Positions 9,167-18,149 of a stretch of 64,000 bases of DNA are shown here, in pieces. The stretch is from CAWHNT01 sp963830775 (GTDB lineage: Bacteria > Pseudomonadota > Alphaproteobacteria > Geminicoccales > Geminicoccaceae). Under the pieces are notes generated by a model that saw nothing but the letters and a program-made list of their open reading frames with translations, was not told the DNA's origin and searched no databases. The first letter of the stretch is position 1. Each line of letters starts with the position of its first letter. The stretch covers positions 62,001 through 126,000 of the forward strand of contig CAWHNT010000056.1 in the NCBI GenBank assembly GCA_963830775.1. Reading direction: 5' to 3'. The position numbers and the translations under genes were made by a program.

Positions 9167-10296
9167 GCCACCCGCTCTCCTTCCACCCACACGGCCCGCA
9201 CCACCGGCCTGCCCTCGATCACGCGCACCCGCACCAGGTCGGCCCGCCTGCCTTCCGCAATCACGCCCCGGTCGTCCAGCCCTGCTGCTTCGGCAGGGTT
9301 GGCCGTAGCGGTGGCCACGGCTTCGGGCAGCGGGATTCCGAACGGGTCATCGGCCAGCCGGAAGGCAGCCTGCAGCAGCGAGGCCGGGATGTAGTCCGAG
9401 GAGAGGATGTCGAGCACGCCCTCCCGGGCCAGATCGGCTGCCGCGACGTTGCCGGAATGCGAGTGGCCGCGGATCAGGTTCGGAGCACCCATCAGGACCT
9501 TGAGGCCGTGACCATGGGCGGCGCGCGCCGCCTCCAGCGTGGTCGGGAACTCCGTCAGCACCGCACCCAGCTTCAGGGCCTCCAGCACATGCTCCTCGCG
9601 CGCGTCGTCGTGGCTCGCGAGCGGTATGTTGCGCGCCCTAGCAAGCGCCCCGAGTGCCAGCCGGTTCCCTGGCGCGTGCCGGCGCGAGCCTTCGAGCAGG
9701 GCCTCGACATGGTCCTCGACCGCCTGCTCGCTGAGGCCGAAGGTGTTGCGATAGCGGTGCTTGTAGGCCTCGATGTCCGGCGACTGCCGGTCCCCCGGCG
9801 CATGGTCCATGAGCGACATGAAGCCGAGGGCGGGCTCGGCCAGGAAGCGCTCGAGGAAGGGAACGATGTCGGGGTGGGTGACCTCGCAGCGCAGGTGCAG
9901 GCGATGCTCGCCCTTCAGCATCCCCGCGGCGCGCGCCGTGGCGAGCCCGTCCAGCATCGGCCGCAGCCACTCGTCGCGGATCTCCCAGCCCGGGGCGGCC
10001 CCCAGCACGAGGCTGTCGAAGACGGTGGTGATGCCGGAGCCGGCGCACTGCACGTCGTGCGACACCGCCGCCGAGACCGCGTCCCAGACCACGCCGATCC
10101 GGGGGGCGTAGTGCTTCTCCAGGTTGTCGGTGTGGAGCTCGATCAGGCCGGGAAGCAGGAAGTCGCCGTCGAGGTCGATGCCGGTACGCGCGCTGCCCCG
10201 GTCGACGCCGGTGATCCGGCCATCCCGCCAGGCGACGCTGCCAGTGAGAACCGCGTCGCGGGTGACGACGCGGGCGTTCCTGACGCCATCCTCCAT
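9163..10296 (-). CDS. phnM: Alpha-D-ribose 1-methylphosphonate 5-triphosphate diphosphatase
   Basis: Amidohydrolase-superfamily enzyme of 377 residues that releases pyrophosphate from ribose 1-methylphosphonate 5-triphosphate in the C-P lyase pathway. The metal-binding segment PGLIELHTDNLEKHYAPR near residue 50 is diagnostic for PhnM. Further ligand candidates are in LRCEVTHPDIV, PLASHDDAREEH and ILSSDYIPASLL. It overlaps the downstream DUF1045 gene. The core C-P lyase genes phnGHIJKL are not in the window, so the pair is separated from them or works alone. Confidence 0.92.
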   Translation of the reverse strand: MEDGVRNARVVTRDAVLTGSVAWRDGRITGVDRGSARTGIDLDGDFLLPGLIELHTDNLEKHYAPRIGVVWDAVSAAVSHDVQCAGSGITTVFDSLVLGAAPGWEIRDEWLRPMLDGLATARAAGMLKGEHRLHLRCEVTHPDIVPFLERFLAEPALGFMSLMDHAPGDRQSPDIEAYKHRYRNTFGLSEQAVEDHVEALLEGSRRHAPGNRLALGALARARNIPLASHDDAREEHVLEALKLGAVLTEFPTTLEAARAAHGHGLKVLMGAPNLIRGHSHSGNVAAADLAREGVLDILSSDYIPASLLQAAFRLADDPFGIPLPEAVATATANPAEAAGLDDRGVIAEGRRADLVRVRVIEGRPVVRAVWVEGERVA

Positions 10297-10301
10297 GGGG
10301 C

Positions 10302-11246
10302 CTAGCCCGCCTGCTCGGGCAGGCCGAGCCAGAGCTCGACCGTGCCGGCGCGCGGCTTGGCCTTGGGGTAGGTGGTGAAGTCGCGCACCTCGACCAGCAC
10401 CGGCGGGCCGCCCAGGGCCTTCAGCGCCTCCATCGTGTCCTTGGCCAGTGCCGACGCTGCGTCGCGGTCGGGGGCGTGGAAGTAGCGCACCTCATGCGCG
10501 TCGGTGGGCAACGCCTCCGCCACCGGCACGATGTAGCCGCCATCCCGCAGCCTGGCGGTGAGGCCGGTGACGAGCTCGGCCGTGGCACCGCCGCCATACT
10601 GCAGGAACACGGTGGCGCGGACCTCGCGGCTCGCAGCCGCCCGGACCCTCTCCGCCAGAGCCTGGGCATCGGCCGCGACGCGGGTGGGATCGCCGCCACC
10701 TGCAGCGGCGCCGGCCAGGGCCGCCACCTGCTCGGCGAGCTGGGCGAGCTCGCCCCGGTTCTGGCCCACGGCGGCAGCCAGGCCCTGGCTGTTGGCGGCA
10801 AGGTCGGCCTCGAGCTCGCGCCGGCGGACGGTCACGGCGCTGAGCTGGTCCTGGAGGCTCTCGAGGATGGTCTGGAACTCCTCCTGCGTCTTGCCCAGCC
10901 TGACCTGGAAGCTCTCGATCCGCCGCTGGGCGGCGTCGGCATCGGTGCCGATCTGCTCGACCAGCATGTCCAGGCGCTTCTTGGTTTCCCGGGCGAGATC
11001 GAGCTGGACCTGCATCTGGGCGATGCTGCGCTCGGCCTCCTTGGTCACCGGGGTGACGGTGCCGCCGACCAGCTCGCGGACGAGATTGTTGACGATGCTG
11101 TAGCCGGTGAGGCCCATGACGAAGAGGGCGGCTGCCACCACGGCCCCGTAGCGCACCTTGAGCGTGCGCTCGACCCGGTCGCTCACCCGGTCGGCGAGCC
11201 GGCGCTCCAGCAGCTCCATGATCTCCGCGTTCGCGGAATTGCTCAT
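10302..11246 (-). CDS. Membrane-anchored coiled-coil protein of unknown function
   Basis: Protein of 314 residues. One transmembrane helix (AAALFVMGLTGYSIV) sits near residues 38-54. A long heptad-rich coiled coil follows (about 80-185), then a C-terminal alpha/beta domain containing ATVFLQYGGGATAELV. The C-terminal part could be a small ligand-binding module, but no named family is recognised. The ATG at 11246 has GGAGG six bases upstream. It is five bases upstream of phnM yet shares no theme with it, and is divergent from the caspase-Sel1 gene. Confidence 0.6.
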   Translation of the reverse strand: MSNSANAEIMELLERRLADRVSDRVERTLKVRYGAVVAAALFVMGLTGYSIVNNLVRELVGGTVTPVTKEAERSIAQMQVQLDLARETKKRLDMLVEQIGTDADAAQRRIESFQVRLGKTQEEFQTILESLQDQLSAVTVRRRELEADLAANSQGLAAAVGQNRGELAQLAEQVAALAGAAAGGGDPTRVAADAQALAERVRAAASREVRATVFLQYGGGATAELVTGLTARLRDGGYIVPVAEALPTDAHEVRYFHAPDRDAASALAKDTMEALKALGGPPVLVEVRDFTTYPKAKPRAGTVELWLGLPEQAG

Positions 11247-11394
11247 CCGATCCTCCACGCCATGCGCGACGCGGCTATAGCTTCTCCGCCGGATCGAGGC
11301 GAGCGGGCCATCGCACCCTGGCCGTGGCGCCGTCGAGCGGGTAGAAAAGGCGGGCTGCCGAGGAGGGCCGGCAGCGGTCGTGGGGACGAGGGCG

Positions 11395-13404
11395 ATGCTG
11401 ACCCGGTTGGCACGTTGGTTGTCGGTGGTGGTGCTGGCCCTGGCCGCGACGGCCGCCGGTGCCGCCGAGCCGCGGGTGGCGGTGGTGGTCGGCAACTCGG
11501 CCTATGACAACCGCCCGCTCCTGAACCCGCGCAACGATGCACGGCAGGTCGCGAGCAGCCTGCGCGAGCTCGGCTTCTCCACCGTGCTGCTCGAGGACGC
11601 GAGCCGCGACGATCTCAGGCGGGTTCCCGACGCCATCAAGGGCTCCTTCCCGCGCGGCTCGGTGGGCCTCTTCTACTATGCCGGCCACGCGCTCCAGCAC
11701 CGTGGCCTGAACTACCTCCTCCCGGTCGACTTCCAGCTCAGCAGCAGCGACGAGCTTCCGCGCGAGGCCACGCTGGTCGACGACATCCTGGAAGCGATGC
11801 ACGCCGCTGGCGTGAAGCTGGCGCTGGTCGTCCTCGACGCATGCCGCGACAACCCGTTCGGCCGACCGGAGGAGGCGCTGGGGCCGGGCCTGGCCGCGAT
11901 CGAGCGGGCGCCTGGCGAGACCCTGATCGCCTATGCCACCTCGGCCGGGGCCGTGGCCTCGGACGGCCTCAGCGGCAACAGCCCGTTCACGGCGGCCCTG
12001 GTCACGGCCCTGGAACGGCCCGGCCTCGACGTCTACGACGTCTTCAGGATGGTGCGCGGGTTCGTGCGCGAGGCAACCGAGGGGCAGCAGATCCCCTGGG
12101 TGTCGGGCTCGATCGAGAGCAATTTCGTTTTTCGCGAGGCGCGCGTGGTCCCGGCGGTGGCGACCGGCGAGGTCGGCGTGCCGACCATGTACTGGGCCAG
12201 CATCGAGAGCAGCATCGATCCCGGCGACTTCCGCCGCTTCATGACCGCCTACCCGCAGCACCCGCTGGCCTCCGAGGCGCGCACGCGCGAGCAGACGCTG
12301 GTGGCGCAGGGCTCGCCGACGACACCTCTGCCGGACTTCGCCAGCATCGTGCCGGAGGCCGGCCCGACCGAGGTGACGCCATGCGACGTCGCGGCCAGCA
12401 AGCCCGGCGACATGCGCCGGGTGGCCGAGGGGGTGCCCTCCGGGCTCGTCAACACGCGGCTCGCCTTGCGCGTCTGCGCCGAGGCGCTGGCGGATGATCC
12501 CGCCAACCCGCGGCTGCTGTTCCAGCTCGGCCGCGTCCTCGACATCGCCGGCCGCCTCGACGAGGCGCGCAAGCTCTACGAGCAGGCGGCGGAGCAGGAA
12601 TACCCGGCGGCGATGGGCAACCTCGCCTATGCCTACTGGGTGGGGCGCGGCCTCACCCCGGACCTGGGCAAGACCGCTGAGCTGACGCGCCGGGCTGCCG
12701 ATCTGGGCCTGCTGGGCGCCCGCAACCTGCTGGGCACGCTCTACATCCGCGGCAACGGCGTGCCCGAGTTGGCCGAGACCGGGTTCCGCTGGGTGCGGCT
12801 CGCCGCCGACGATGGCTGGATGAACGCCCTCGACCAGCTGGGCAATCTGTACCGGCGCGGGCAGGGGACCGCGAAGGACGATGCCAAGGCCTACGAGACC
12901 TATCTCAAGGCGGCCCAGCTCGGCTCCAGCAACGCCATGAACAACATCGCCCGCATGCTGCGCGAGGGCGAGGGTGTCACGAAGGACGTCCCGGCGTCGC
13001 TGGAATGGTACGGGAAGGCGATCGATGCCGGGAACGCCTATGCGCCCCGGCAACTGGCCGAGATGTACCGCAAGGGCTGGGGCGTGAAGAAGGACCCGGC
13101 CACTGCACTGCGCTACTACCGGCTGGCAGCCGAGCGCGGCTTCGTCGAGGCCTATGCCGACGTGGCGGCCATGTACGAGGCGGGCGACGGGACGCGGAAG
13201 GATTTGGCCGAGGCCTACTTCCAGTACCGGCTGGCGCGCGAGGCGGGACTGCGCCGGGAGCAGCGCTTCTCCCTGCCGCAGGCGGACAGGGCATCAGCGA
13301 GGCTGGAGCCGCGGCTGAGTGCGGAGGCCCGGGCCGGCATCGACCGCCGGCTGGAGGAGGAACTCGCCCGCATCGGCCCGGTGCCGGCGCTGGGCTTCAT
13401 CTGA
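11395..13404 (+). CDS. Secreted caspase-like (C14) protease with Sel1 repeats
   Basis: Cysteine protease of 669 residues with a Sec signal peptide (residues 1-24, ending AAGAAEP). The caspase-like p20 domain spans about 27-245, with catalytic His98 in YYAGHALQ and Cys150 in VLDACRDNPF. From about residue 340 to 620 come Sel1-type helical repeats (for example ATALRYYRLAAERGFVEAYADV), which usually mediate protein contacts. The ATG at 11395 precedes a typical signal peptide and is preferred over the GTG at 11380. The caspase-Sel1 layout is known in Alphaproteobacteria, but its substrates are not. A periplasmic location is inferred. Confidence 0.87.
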   Translation: MLTRLARWLSVVVLALAATAAGAAEPRVAVVVGNSAYDNRPLLNPRNDARQVASSLRELGFSTVLLEDASRDDLRRVPDAIKGSFPRGSVGLFYYAGHALQHRGLNYLLPVDFQLSSSDELPREATLVDDILEAMHAAGVKLALVVLDACRDNPFGRPEEALGPGLAAIERAPGETLIAYATSAGAVASDGLSGNSPFTAALVTALERPGLDVYDVFRMVRGFVREATEGQQIPWVSGSIESNFVFREARVVPAVATGEVGVPTMYWASIESSIDPGDFRRFMTAYPQHPLASEARTREQTLVAQGSPTTPLPDFASIVPEAGPTEVTPCDVAASKPGDMRRVAEGVPSGLVNTRLALRVCAEALADDPANPRLLFQLGRVLDIAGRLDEARKLYEQAAEQEYPAAMGNLAYAYWVGRGLTPDLGKTAELTRRAADLGLLGARNLLGTLYIRGNGVPELAETGFRWVRLAADDGWMNALDQLGNLYRRGQGTAKDDAKAYETYLKAAQLGSSNAMNNIARMLREGEGVTKDVPASLEWYGKAIDAGNAYAPRQLAEMYRKGWGVKKDPATALRYYRLAAERGFVEAYADVAAMYEAGDGTRKDLAEAYFQYRLAREAGLRREQRFSLPQADRASARLEPRLSAEARAGIDRRLEEELARIGPVPALGFI

Positions 13405-14170
13405 GGGGCTCGCCCTCGGCACTGCCGACGAGATCGCGCAGGGCGTCCGACGCCTCCTCCCTGGCCGCGAGCCGGGCCAGGATCGCCGTCGCCTCCTCGC
13501 CGCAGGCGACGATCCGCACCGGCTGCCACTTGCGGCGCAGCAGGTCCAGACGGCGCACGAGATAGAGCAGTGCGTCGTCGGCCGGCGCCAGCCGGGCCAG
13601 CTCCTCCATGGGAGGCAGGTACTCGAAGAGTGCTCGATGCGCGCGCAGGATCTCGAGCCGGGCGCAGTCGGTGAGGAAAACCGGGTGAACCCCGGCCTGC
13701 GCGGCGCTCGTCTGGATGCGGGCGACGACCCGCTCCAGCTCGGCCGGGACCAGGCCCCAGACGGCGGCGAACAGCACCGGCCGTGCCGGGGCGCCGTCCC
13801 TTGCGTGCGGCACCAGGGGTGCTTCTCTGCGCGCAGGCGGCGGTTTGGCCGGTGGAGGGACCGCAGGTGCGGGCAGTGGCGGTGGCCGGAACTGCTGCCA
13901 AGCCCTCGCGACCACGGCCCGGACTTTGGGCAGGAGTGAGCCCGTGCGGTGCCGGGCACGGGTGCGGTCGGGCTCCGGCGCGCGGGCTGCCAGCCAGGAC
14001 TCCTGCTTCGCCAGCAGCTCCAGGACGCGGTCGCGCTCGCGGCGCAGGTCGCGGGCTTCCTGCTCGGCCGCGCGCAGGGCGCGCTCGGTGGCGGCGAGCC
14101 GGGTGCGGGTGTCGGCGAGCTCGGCACCTATGGCCGCAAGGCCGCTCTCGTGCTCGCTGGGCAACCTCAA
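13397..14170 (-). CDS. Hypothetical coiled-coil protein
   Basis: Open frame of 257 residues converging on, and overlapping by eight bases, the caspase-Sel1 gene. Residues 10-60 form a charged coiled coil, 75-110 are Pro/Arg-rich, and 115-250 look like a folded alpha/beta domain (VLFAAVWGLVPAEL, VHPVFLTDCARLE). The domain resembles nothing I can name. The first usable start is a TTG at 14170, since no ATG occurs upstream in frame, so the true start may be hidden by an indel. It is divergent from the glycosyltransferase pair and may belong to that polysaccharide locus. Confidence 0.5.
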   Translation of the reverse strand: MRLPSEHESGLAAIGAELADTRTRLAATERALRAAEQEARDLRRERDRVLELLAKQESWLAARAPEPDRTRARHRTGSLLPKVRAVVARAWQQFRPPPLPAPAVPPPAKPPPARREAPLVPHARDGAPARPVLFAAVWGLVPAELERVVARIQTSAAQAGVHPVFLTDCARLEILRAHRALFEYLPPMEELARLAPADDALLYLVRRLDLLRRKWQPVRIVACGEEATAILARLAAREEASDALRDLVGSAEGEPLR

Positions 14171-14226
14171 GGTCCGGCTGTTGGCGGGAGCGGTCGAGGT
14201 TGCCGCCCCGGTGAAGCGGCCGCACG

Positions 14227-15454
14227 ATGGCGCGCATGGACGGGAACGACAAGGCCGCGATGGGCAGCGGGCGGGCCACCATCCTCTGCTTCACCAGCAA
14301 CGGCATCGGCATGGGCCATCTGGCCCGGGCACTGGCGATCGCGCGCAGGCTCGGGCCCGCCTTCCGCCCGGTAGTGGTGACGCTCTCGCAGGCCGTGGCG
14401 GCCTGCAGTGCCTTCGGCATCCCTGCCGAGCACCTGCCGCATCACCGCTACCTGGGCTGCGACGTGCAGCGCTGGAACGCGAGCCTGACGCACGAGCTCG
14501 GCCTGCTGCTCGACAGCTACGCGGCCCGGCTCCTGCTGTTCGATGGCACCATCCCCTATGCCGGGCTGATCGACCTCCTGCGCGCGCGGCCGGGGCTGCC
14601 CTCGGTCTGGTGCCGGGTCGGGATGTGGCACGAGCGTCCGGAGACAGCACTCCTGGAGCAGGAGGAGGTCTTCACCCTCGTCCTCGAGCCAGGAGAGCTG
14701 GCAGCCGAGCTCGATGACGGGCCGACGCGGCGATGGCGCGGCCGCACGGTGACCGTGCCGCCGATCCGCCTGCTGGACGACGAGGAGCTGCTCACGCGCG
14801 AGGCCGCCCGTGCCGAGATCGGGCTCGACCCGAATCGGCCGGCGGTCCTGCTGGCGCTGGGCAGCCGCAACGGCGACCCCACCGACGCGATCCACGGGCG
14901 CTGCCTGCGCCTTCTGGCGTCCCATCCGGAGCGTCCAGGTGGTGGTGGCGGAATGGCTGATGAGCGACCGGCCGCTCGCGGCCCCGGCCTCCGGCCGCCG
15001 CTGGCGGGCCTTTCCGCACGCGCGCTGCCTCGCTGCCTTCGACGGTGCGGTCGCCGCCTCGGGCTATGGATTGTTCCACGAGCTGGTGGCGTCCGGCGTG
15101 CCGACGCTGTTCGTGCCCAACGAGCACCCGGAGGCGGACAACCAGCTGGCACGGGCGCGCTGGGCCGAGAGGGAGGGCCTGGGCCTGTGCCTGCGCGAAG
15201 CCGAGCTCGCCCTCCTGCCGGAGAGGCTGACCCGCCTGCTCCAGCCGTCGCGGCAGGAGGCGATGCGGGCGTCGCTGGCGCTGGCAGACCGTCGCAACGG
15301 GGCAGCGGCGGCAGCCGCGGTCGTGGCCACGCTGGCCCGAGGGTCCGCGCCAAGGGCCTGCCGGGGCGTAGCATGGCGGCACGCTACGACGTCGCGGTGC
15401 TGGCCGACTTGCGCTTTCCGGGCGGCACCTCGGCAGCGCTCGCCGAGGAGCTGA
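14227..15454 (+). CDS. MurG/GT28-like glycosyltransferase, frameshifted
   Basis: GT-B glycosyltransferase of about 405 residues. The N-terminal acceptor-domain loop is FTSNGIGMGHLARALA, and the C-terminal donor-site region is ASGYGLFHELVASGVPTLFVPNEH. This layout is shared with MurG and UDP-glycosyltransferases. The frame changes at about 14935 (around HPE-RVQVVVAEW); one base must be skipped. The second frame runs to 15454 and overlaps the next gene by 82 bases, so another indel near 15370 that would end the protein at the TAG there is possible. It is a clear paralogue of the C-terminal half of the following protein. Confidence 0.72.
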
Positions 15455-17568
15455 AGGCGGCGGCCGCGGGCGGCTACCGGACGGCCATCCTGCCGCTCAA
15501 GGGACCGGTGCTGCGCCGGCCGCACCCGATGCACCCCGAGATCGCCGCCCTGATCGCGGCAGGCTCGGCGGAGCTGGTCGATCCCCTGGAGGAGGTCGAG
15601 TGCGGCCTGCTCCTCGTCCACCACCCGCAGCTCCTGACCCACGCCCCGCAGGCGCCGCTCCGGCTGCGCGCGGCCCAGCGCCTGATCGTGGCCCACCATC
15701 CGCCGTTCGATGCCGACGGGACGCCGTTCTACGACTGGTCCCGCATCCACGGCACTGCGGCCGAGGTGCTGGGCGGGCCCGTGCGCTGGGCGCCGGTGGG
15801 GCCCATGGTGCGGGCCCAGCTCGCACGGCTGCCGGACGGCCCGCCGCTCACGGCGGCGGACTGGGTCAACGTGCTCGACCCCGAGCCATGGCGGGTCCTG
15901 CGACAGGACTTCGTGGGGCAACGCTGCGTGATCGGCCGCCACAGCCGGCCGGACCCGCTGAAATGGCCGGCCGACCGTGAGGCCGTGCTCGAGGTCTATC
16001 CCGACGACCCGCGCTACCTCGTCCGCATCCTCGGCGCCGGTCCCTTCCTGGACCAGGTGCTGGGAGGCCCGCCGCCGGCGGCCTGGGAGGTGCTGGCCTT
16101 CACGCCGGGAGCCGCACCCGCCTTCCTCCGCCGGCTCGACTTCTACCTCTACTATCACCACCCACGCTGGGTGGAGGCGTTCGGGCGCACGGTGCTGGAA
16201 GCGATGGCGGCCGGCTGCGCCGTCATCCTGCCGCCCGGCATGGCCCCCCTGTTCGGCGACGGCGCCCTCTACGCCGAGCCCGCGGCGGCGGCGGGTCTGG
16301 CCCTGGCACTTCGCGGCGACCTCGCGGCATTCACGGCGCGGAGCGAGGCCGCGGTCACAACCGCACGCGAGCGCTTCGGGCCTGAGGTCCATCGTGCCCG
16401 ACTGCGCGAGCTTGTGGGGAAGCCGGCCCGCCGCCTGGTGCCGGGCATGGCGCTGCGCGACCGCGGCTGGGCGAGGCGGGGGCCGCGACGGGTGCTGTTC
16501 CTGACCTCGAACGGGATCGGGCTCGGTCATCTGACCCGGGTGCTGGCCGTGGCCGGCCGCCTGCCGCCCGATGTCGAGCCCGTGGTCGCCACCATGTCGT
16601 CGGCCGTGGCCCTGGTCCGTGCCTCCGGGATCACGGTCGAGCATCTGCCCTATCACGACTATTCGGGCGTCGACGTGAGCCGCTGGAACCACTTCCTGCG
16701 CCTCGAGCTCGAGGAGATCTTCCGCTTCCACGACCCGGCCGTGATCGTCTTCGACGGCAACATGCCTTATGGCGGTCTGATGGCGGCCCTCGGCACCCGG
16801 CCGCGGGCCTGGTCCGCGTGGCTGCGGCGGGGCCTGTGGCGCGAAGGGAGCGGGGCCGAGGCGCTGAAGCGCGAAGCGGGGTTCGACGTGGTGCTGGAGC
16901 CCGGCGAGCTCGCCGCCGCCATGGATGCCGGCCCCACCACCACCAGCCGCGAGCGCACCCGGTCCCTGGCGCCGGTGCGGCTCGTGGACGAGTCATTGAC
17001 GCGGGAGGCGGCCCGGGCTGCGCTCGACCTGCCGGCCTCGGGCCTGTGTGCGCTGGTCCAGCTCGGCTCCGGCAACAATTACGACTACGCCGCGGCACGG
17101 GCCCGGGTGCGCCAGCTCCTGCTGGCGGTGCCGGACATGACGCCGGTGGAGATCGCCTCCCCCATCGCCGCCCAGCCGCTCGTCCCAGCCGACGGCGTCC
17201 GCCACCTCGCCGTCTACCCGCTCGGCCGCTACCTCGCCGCCTTCGACCTCGCCGTCAGCGCCGCCGGCTATAACGGCTTTCACGAGCTGCTGCTGGGTCA
17301 GGTACCCACGCTGTTCGTACCGAACGAGCATCCGATCATGGACGACCAGGGGGCACGGGCGCGCTGGGCCGAGCGGCGCGGGCTTGCCTTCGCGGCCGCC
17401 GCCGACGATCCCTATGCCATCGGCCGCAAGCTGGCCCTGCTCCTCGATCCCGACCGCCGGGCGGCGCTCCAGGATGGCATGGCGCGGCTCGACCCCGCCA
17501 ACGGGGCGGTCGAGGCGGCCCGGATCGTTACCGAGATGGCCTATACCCTACGCGCGGATCGTGCCTGA
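15373..17568 (+). CDS. Two-domain glycosyltransferase: GT4-like plus MurG/GT28-like
   Basis: Protein of 731 residues joining two GT-B enzymes. Residues 1-370 resemble GT4 enzymes (LADLRFPGGTSAALAEEL at the start; EAFGRTVLEAMAAGCAVILP in the donor site). Residues 375-725 repeat the architecture of the upstream gene: FLTSNGIGLGHLTRVLA, then SAAGYNGFHELLLGQVPTLFVPNEH. Two activities in one chain suggest sequential sugar additions to one acceptor. The ATG at 15373 opens the GT4-like domain. The frame is intact throughout. The substrate is unknown; surface glycan synthesis is inferred. Confidence 0.75.
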   Translation: MAARYDVAVLADLRFPGGTSAALAEELKAAAAGGYRTAILPLKGPVLRRPHPMHPEIAALIAAGSAELVDPLEEVECGLLLVHHPQLLTHAPQAPLRLRAAQRLIVAHHPPFDADGTPFYDWSRIHGTAAEVLGGPVRWAPVGPMVRAQLARLPDGPPLTAADWVNVLDPEPWRVLRQDFVGQRCVIGRHSRPDPLKWPADREAVLEVYPDDPRYLVRILGAGPFLDQVLGGPPPAAWEVLAFTPGAAPAFLRRLDFYLYYHHPRWVEAFGRTVLEAMAAGCAVILPPGMAPLFGDGALYAEPAAAAGLALALRGDLAAFTARSEAAVTTARERFGPEVHRARLRELVGKPARRLVPGMALRDRGWARRGPRRVLFLTSNGIGLGHLTRVLAVAGRLPPDVEPVVATMSSAVALVRASGITVEHLPYHDYSGVDVSRWNHFLRLELEEIFRFHDPAVIVFDGNMPYGGLMAALGTRPRAWSAWLRRGLWREGSGAEALKREAGFDVVLEPGELAAAMDAGPTTTSRERTRSLAPVRLVDESLTREAARAALDLPASGLCALVQLGSGNNYDYAAARARVRQLLLAVPDMTPVEIASPIAAQPLVPADGVRHLAVYPLGRYLAAFDLAVSAAGYNGFHELLLGQVPTLFVPNEHPIMDDQGARARWAERRGLAFAAAADDPYAIGRKLALLLDPDRRAALQDGMARLDPANGAVEAARIVTEMAYTLRADRA

Positions 17569-17672
17569 CGTGTCGATGCAGGCTTGGCCGTGGCCCGTGG
17601 TCGGGTCATACTGGATCAAGGAGTAAAGGCAGCTCCGGCATGACCGGAGTGCGAAAGCACAGGGGGCATTCC

Positions 17673-18119
17673 ATGCGCAAGCGACCGGTGCGCTCGATCC
17701 TCCGACGCCACCGCCTGGGCCCGGAGCTGGTGGCCGCGCGCGCCGACGAGACGGTGTGCGATGCCGCCAAGCGCATGGCCGAGAACAAGTGCGGCAGCAT
17801 CCTGATCATGGACCGGGAGCGGCTGCTCGGCATCTTCACCGAGCGCGACCTCCTGGTCCGTGTGGTGGCCACGGGCCGGAACCCGGCCGAAACCAGGCTC
17901 GCCGACGTCATGACGACGGACATCGAAACCATCGGCGGCGACGAATCGATCGAGGAAGCGATCCGCCGCATGGACGAGGGTGCCTTCCGCCACCTGCCGG
18001 TGGTGGACAGCGAGCGGGTCCTGGGCGTCCTCTCGGTGCGCGATATCCCGATCCTGGAGCTGGGCTCGATGGCCAAGGAGCTCGACGAGCGCCACCGCCT
18101 GGCCGAGCGTATCTGGTAG
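17673..18119 (+). CDS. Tandem CBS-domain protein
   Basis: Small regulatory protein of 148 residues made of two CBS domains (about 10-65 and 75-135; SILIMDRERLLGIFTERDLL and HLPVVDSERVLGVLSVRDI). CBS pairs bind adenine nucleotides or S-adenosylmethionine and sense energy state. The ATG at 17673 has GGGGG six bases upstream; an earlier ATG at 17640 has a poorly spaced AAGGAG. It lies 30 bases before the YcaO gene in the same direction, so it is probably part of that operon and may tune the ATP-dependent modification step. That link is inference. Confidence 0.85.
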   Translation: MRKRPVRSILRRHRLGPELVAARADETVCDAAKRMAENKCGSILIMDRERLLGIFTERDLLVRVVATGRNPAETRLADVMTTDIETIGGDESIEEAIRRMDEGAFRHLPVVDSERVLGVLSVRDIPILELGSMAKELDERHRLAERIW

Positions 18120-18149
18120 GCCGCGGGGCACCGCGGCCGTCAACTGAGG

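Noticed and set aside
17576..17626. Sixteen-residue Trp-rich ORF (MQAWPWPVVGSYWIKE) before the CBS gene, considered as a RiPP precursor
   Set aside because: No ribosome-binding site, very short, no leader-like part, and it contains the AAGGAG of the next gene.
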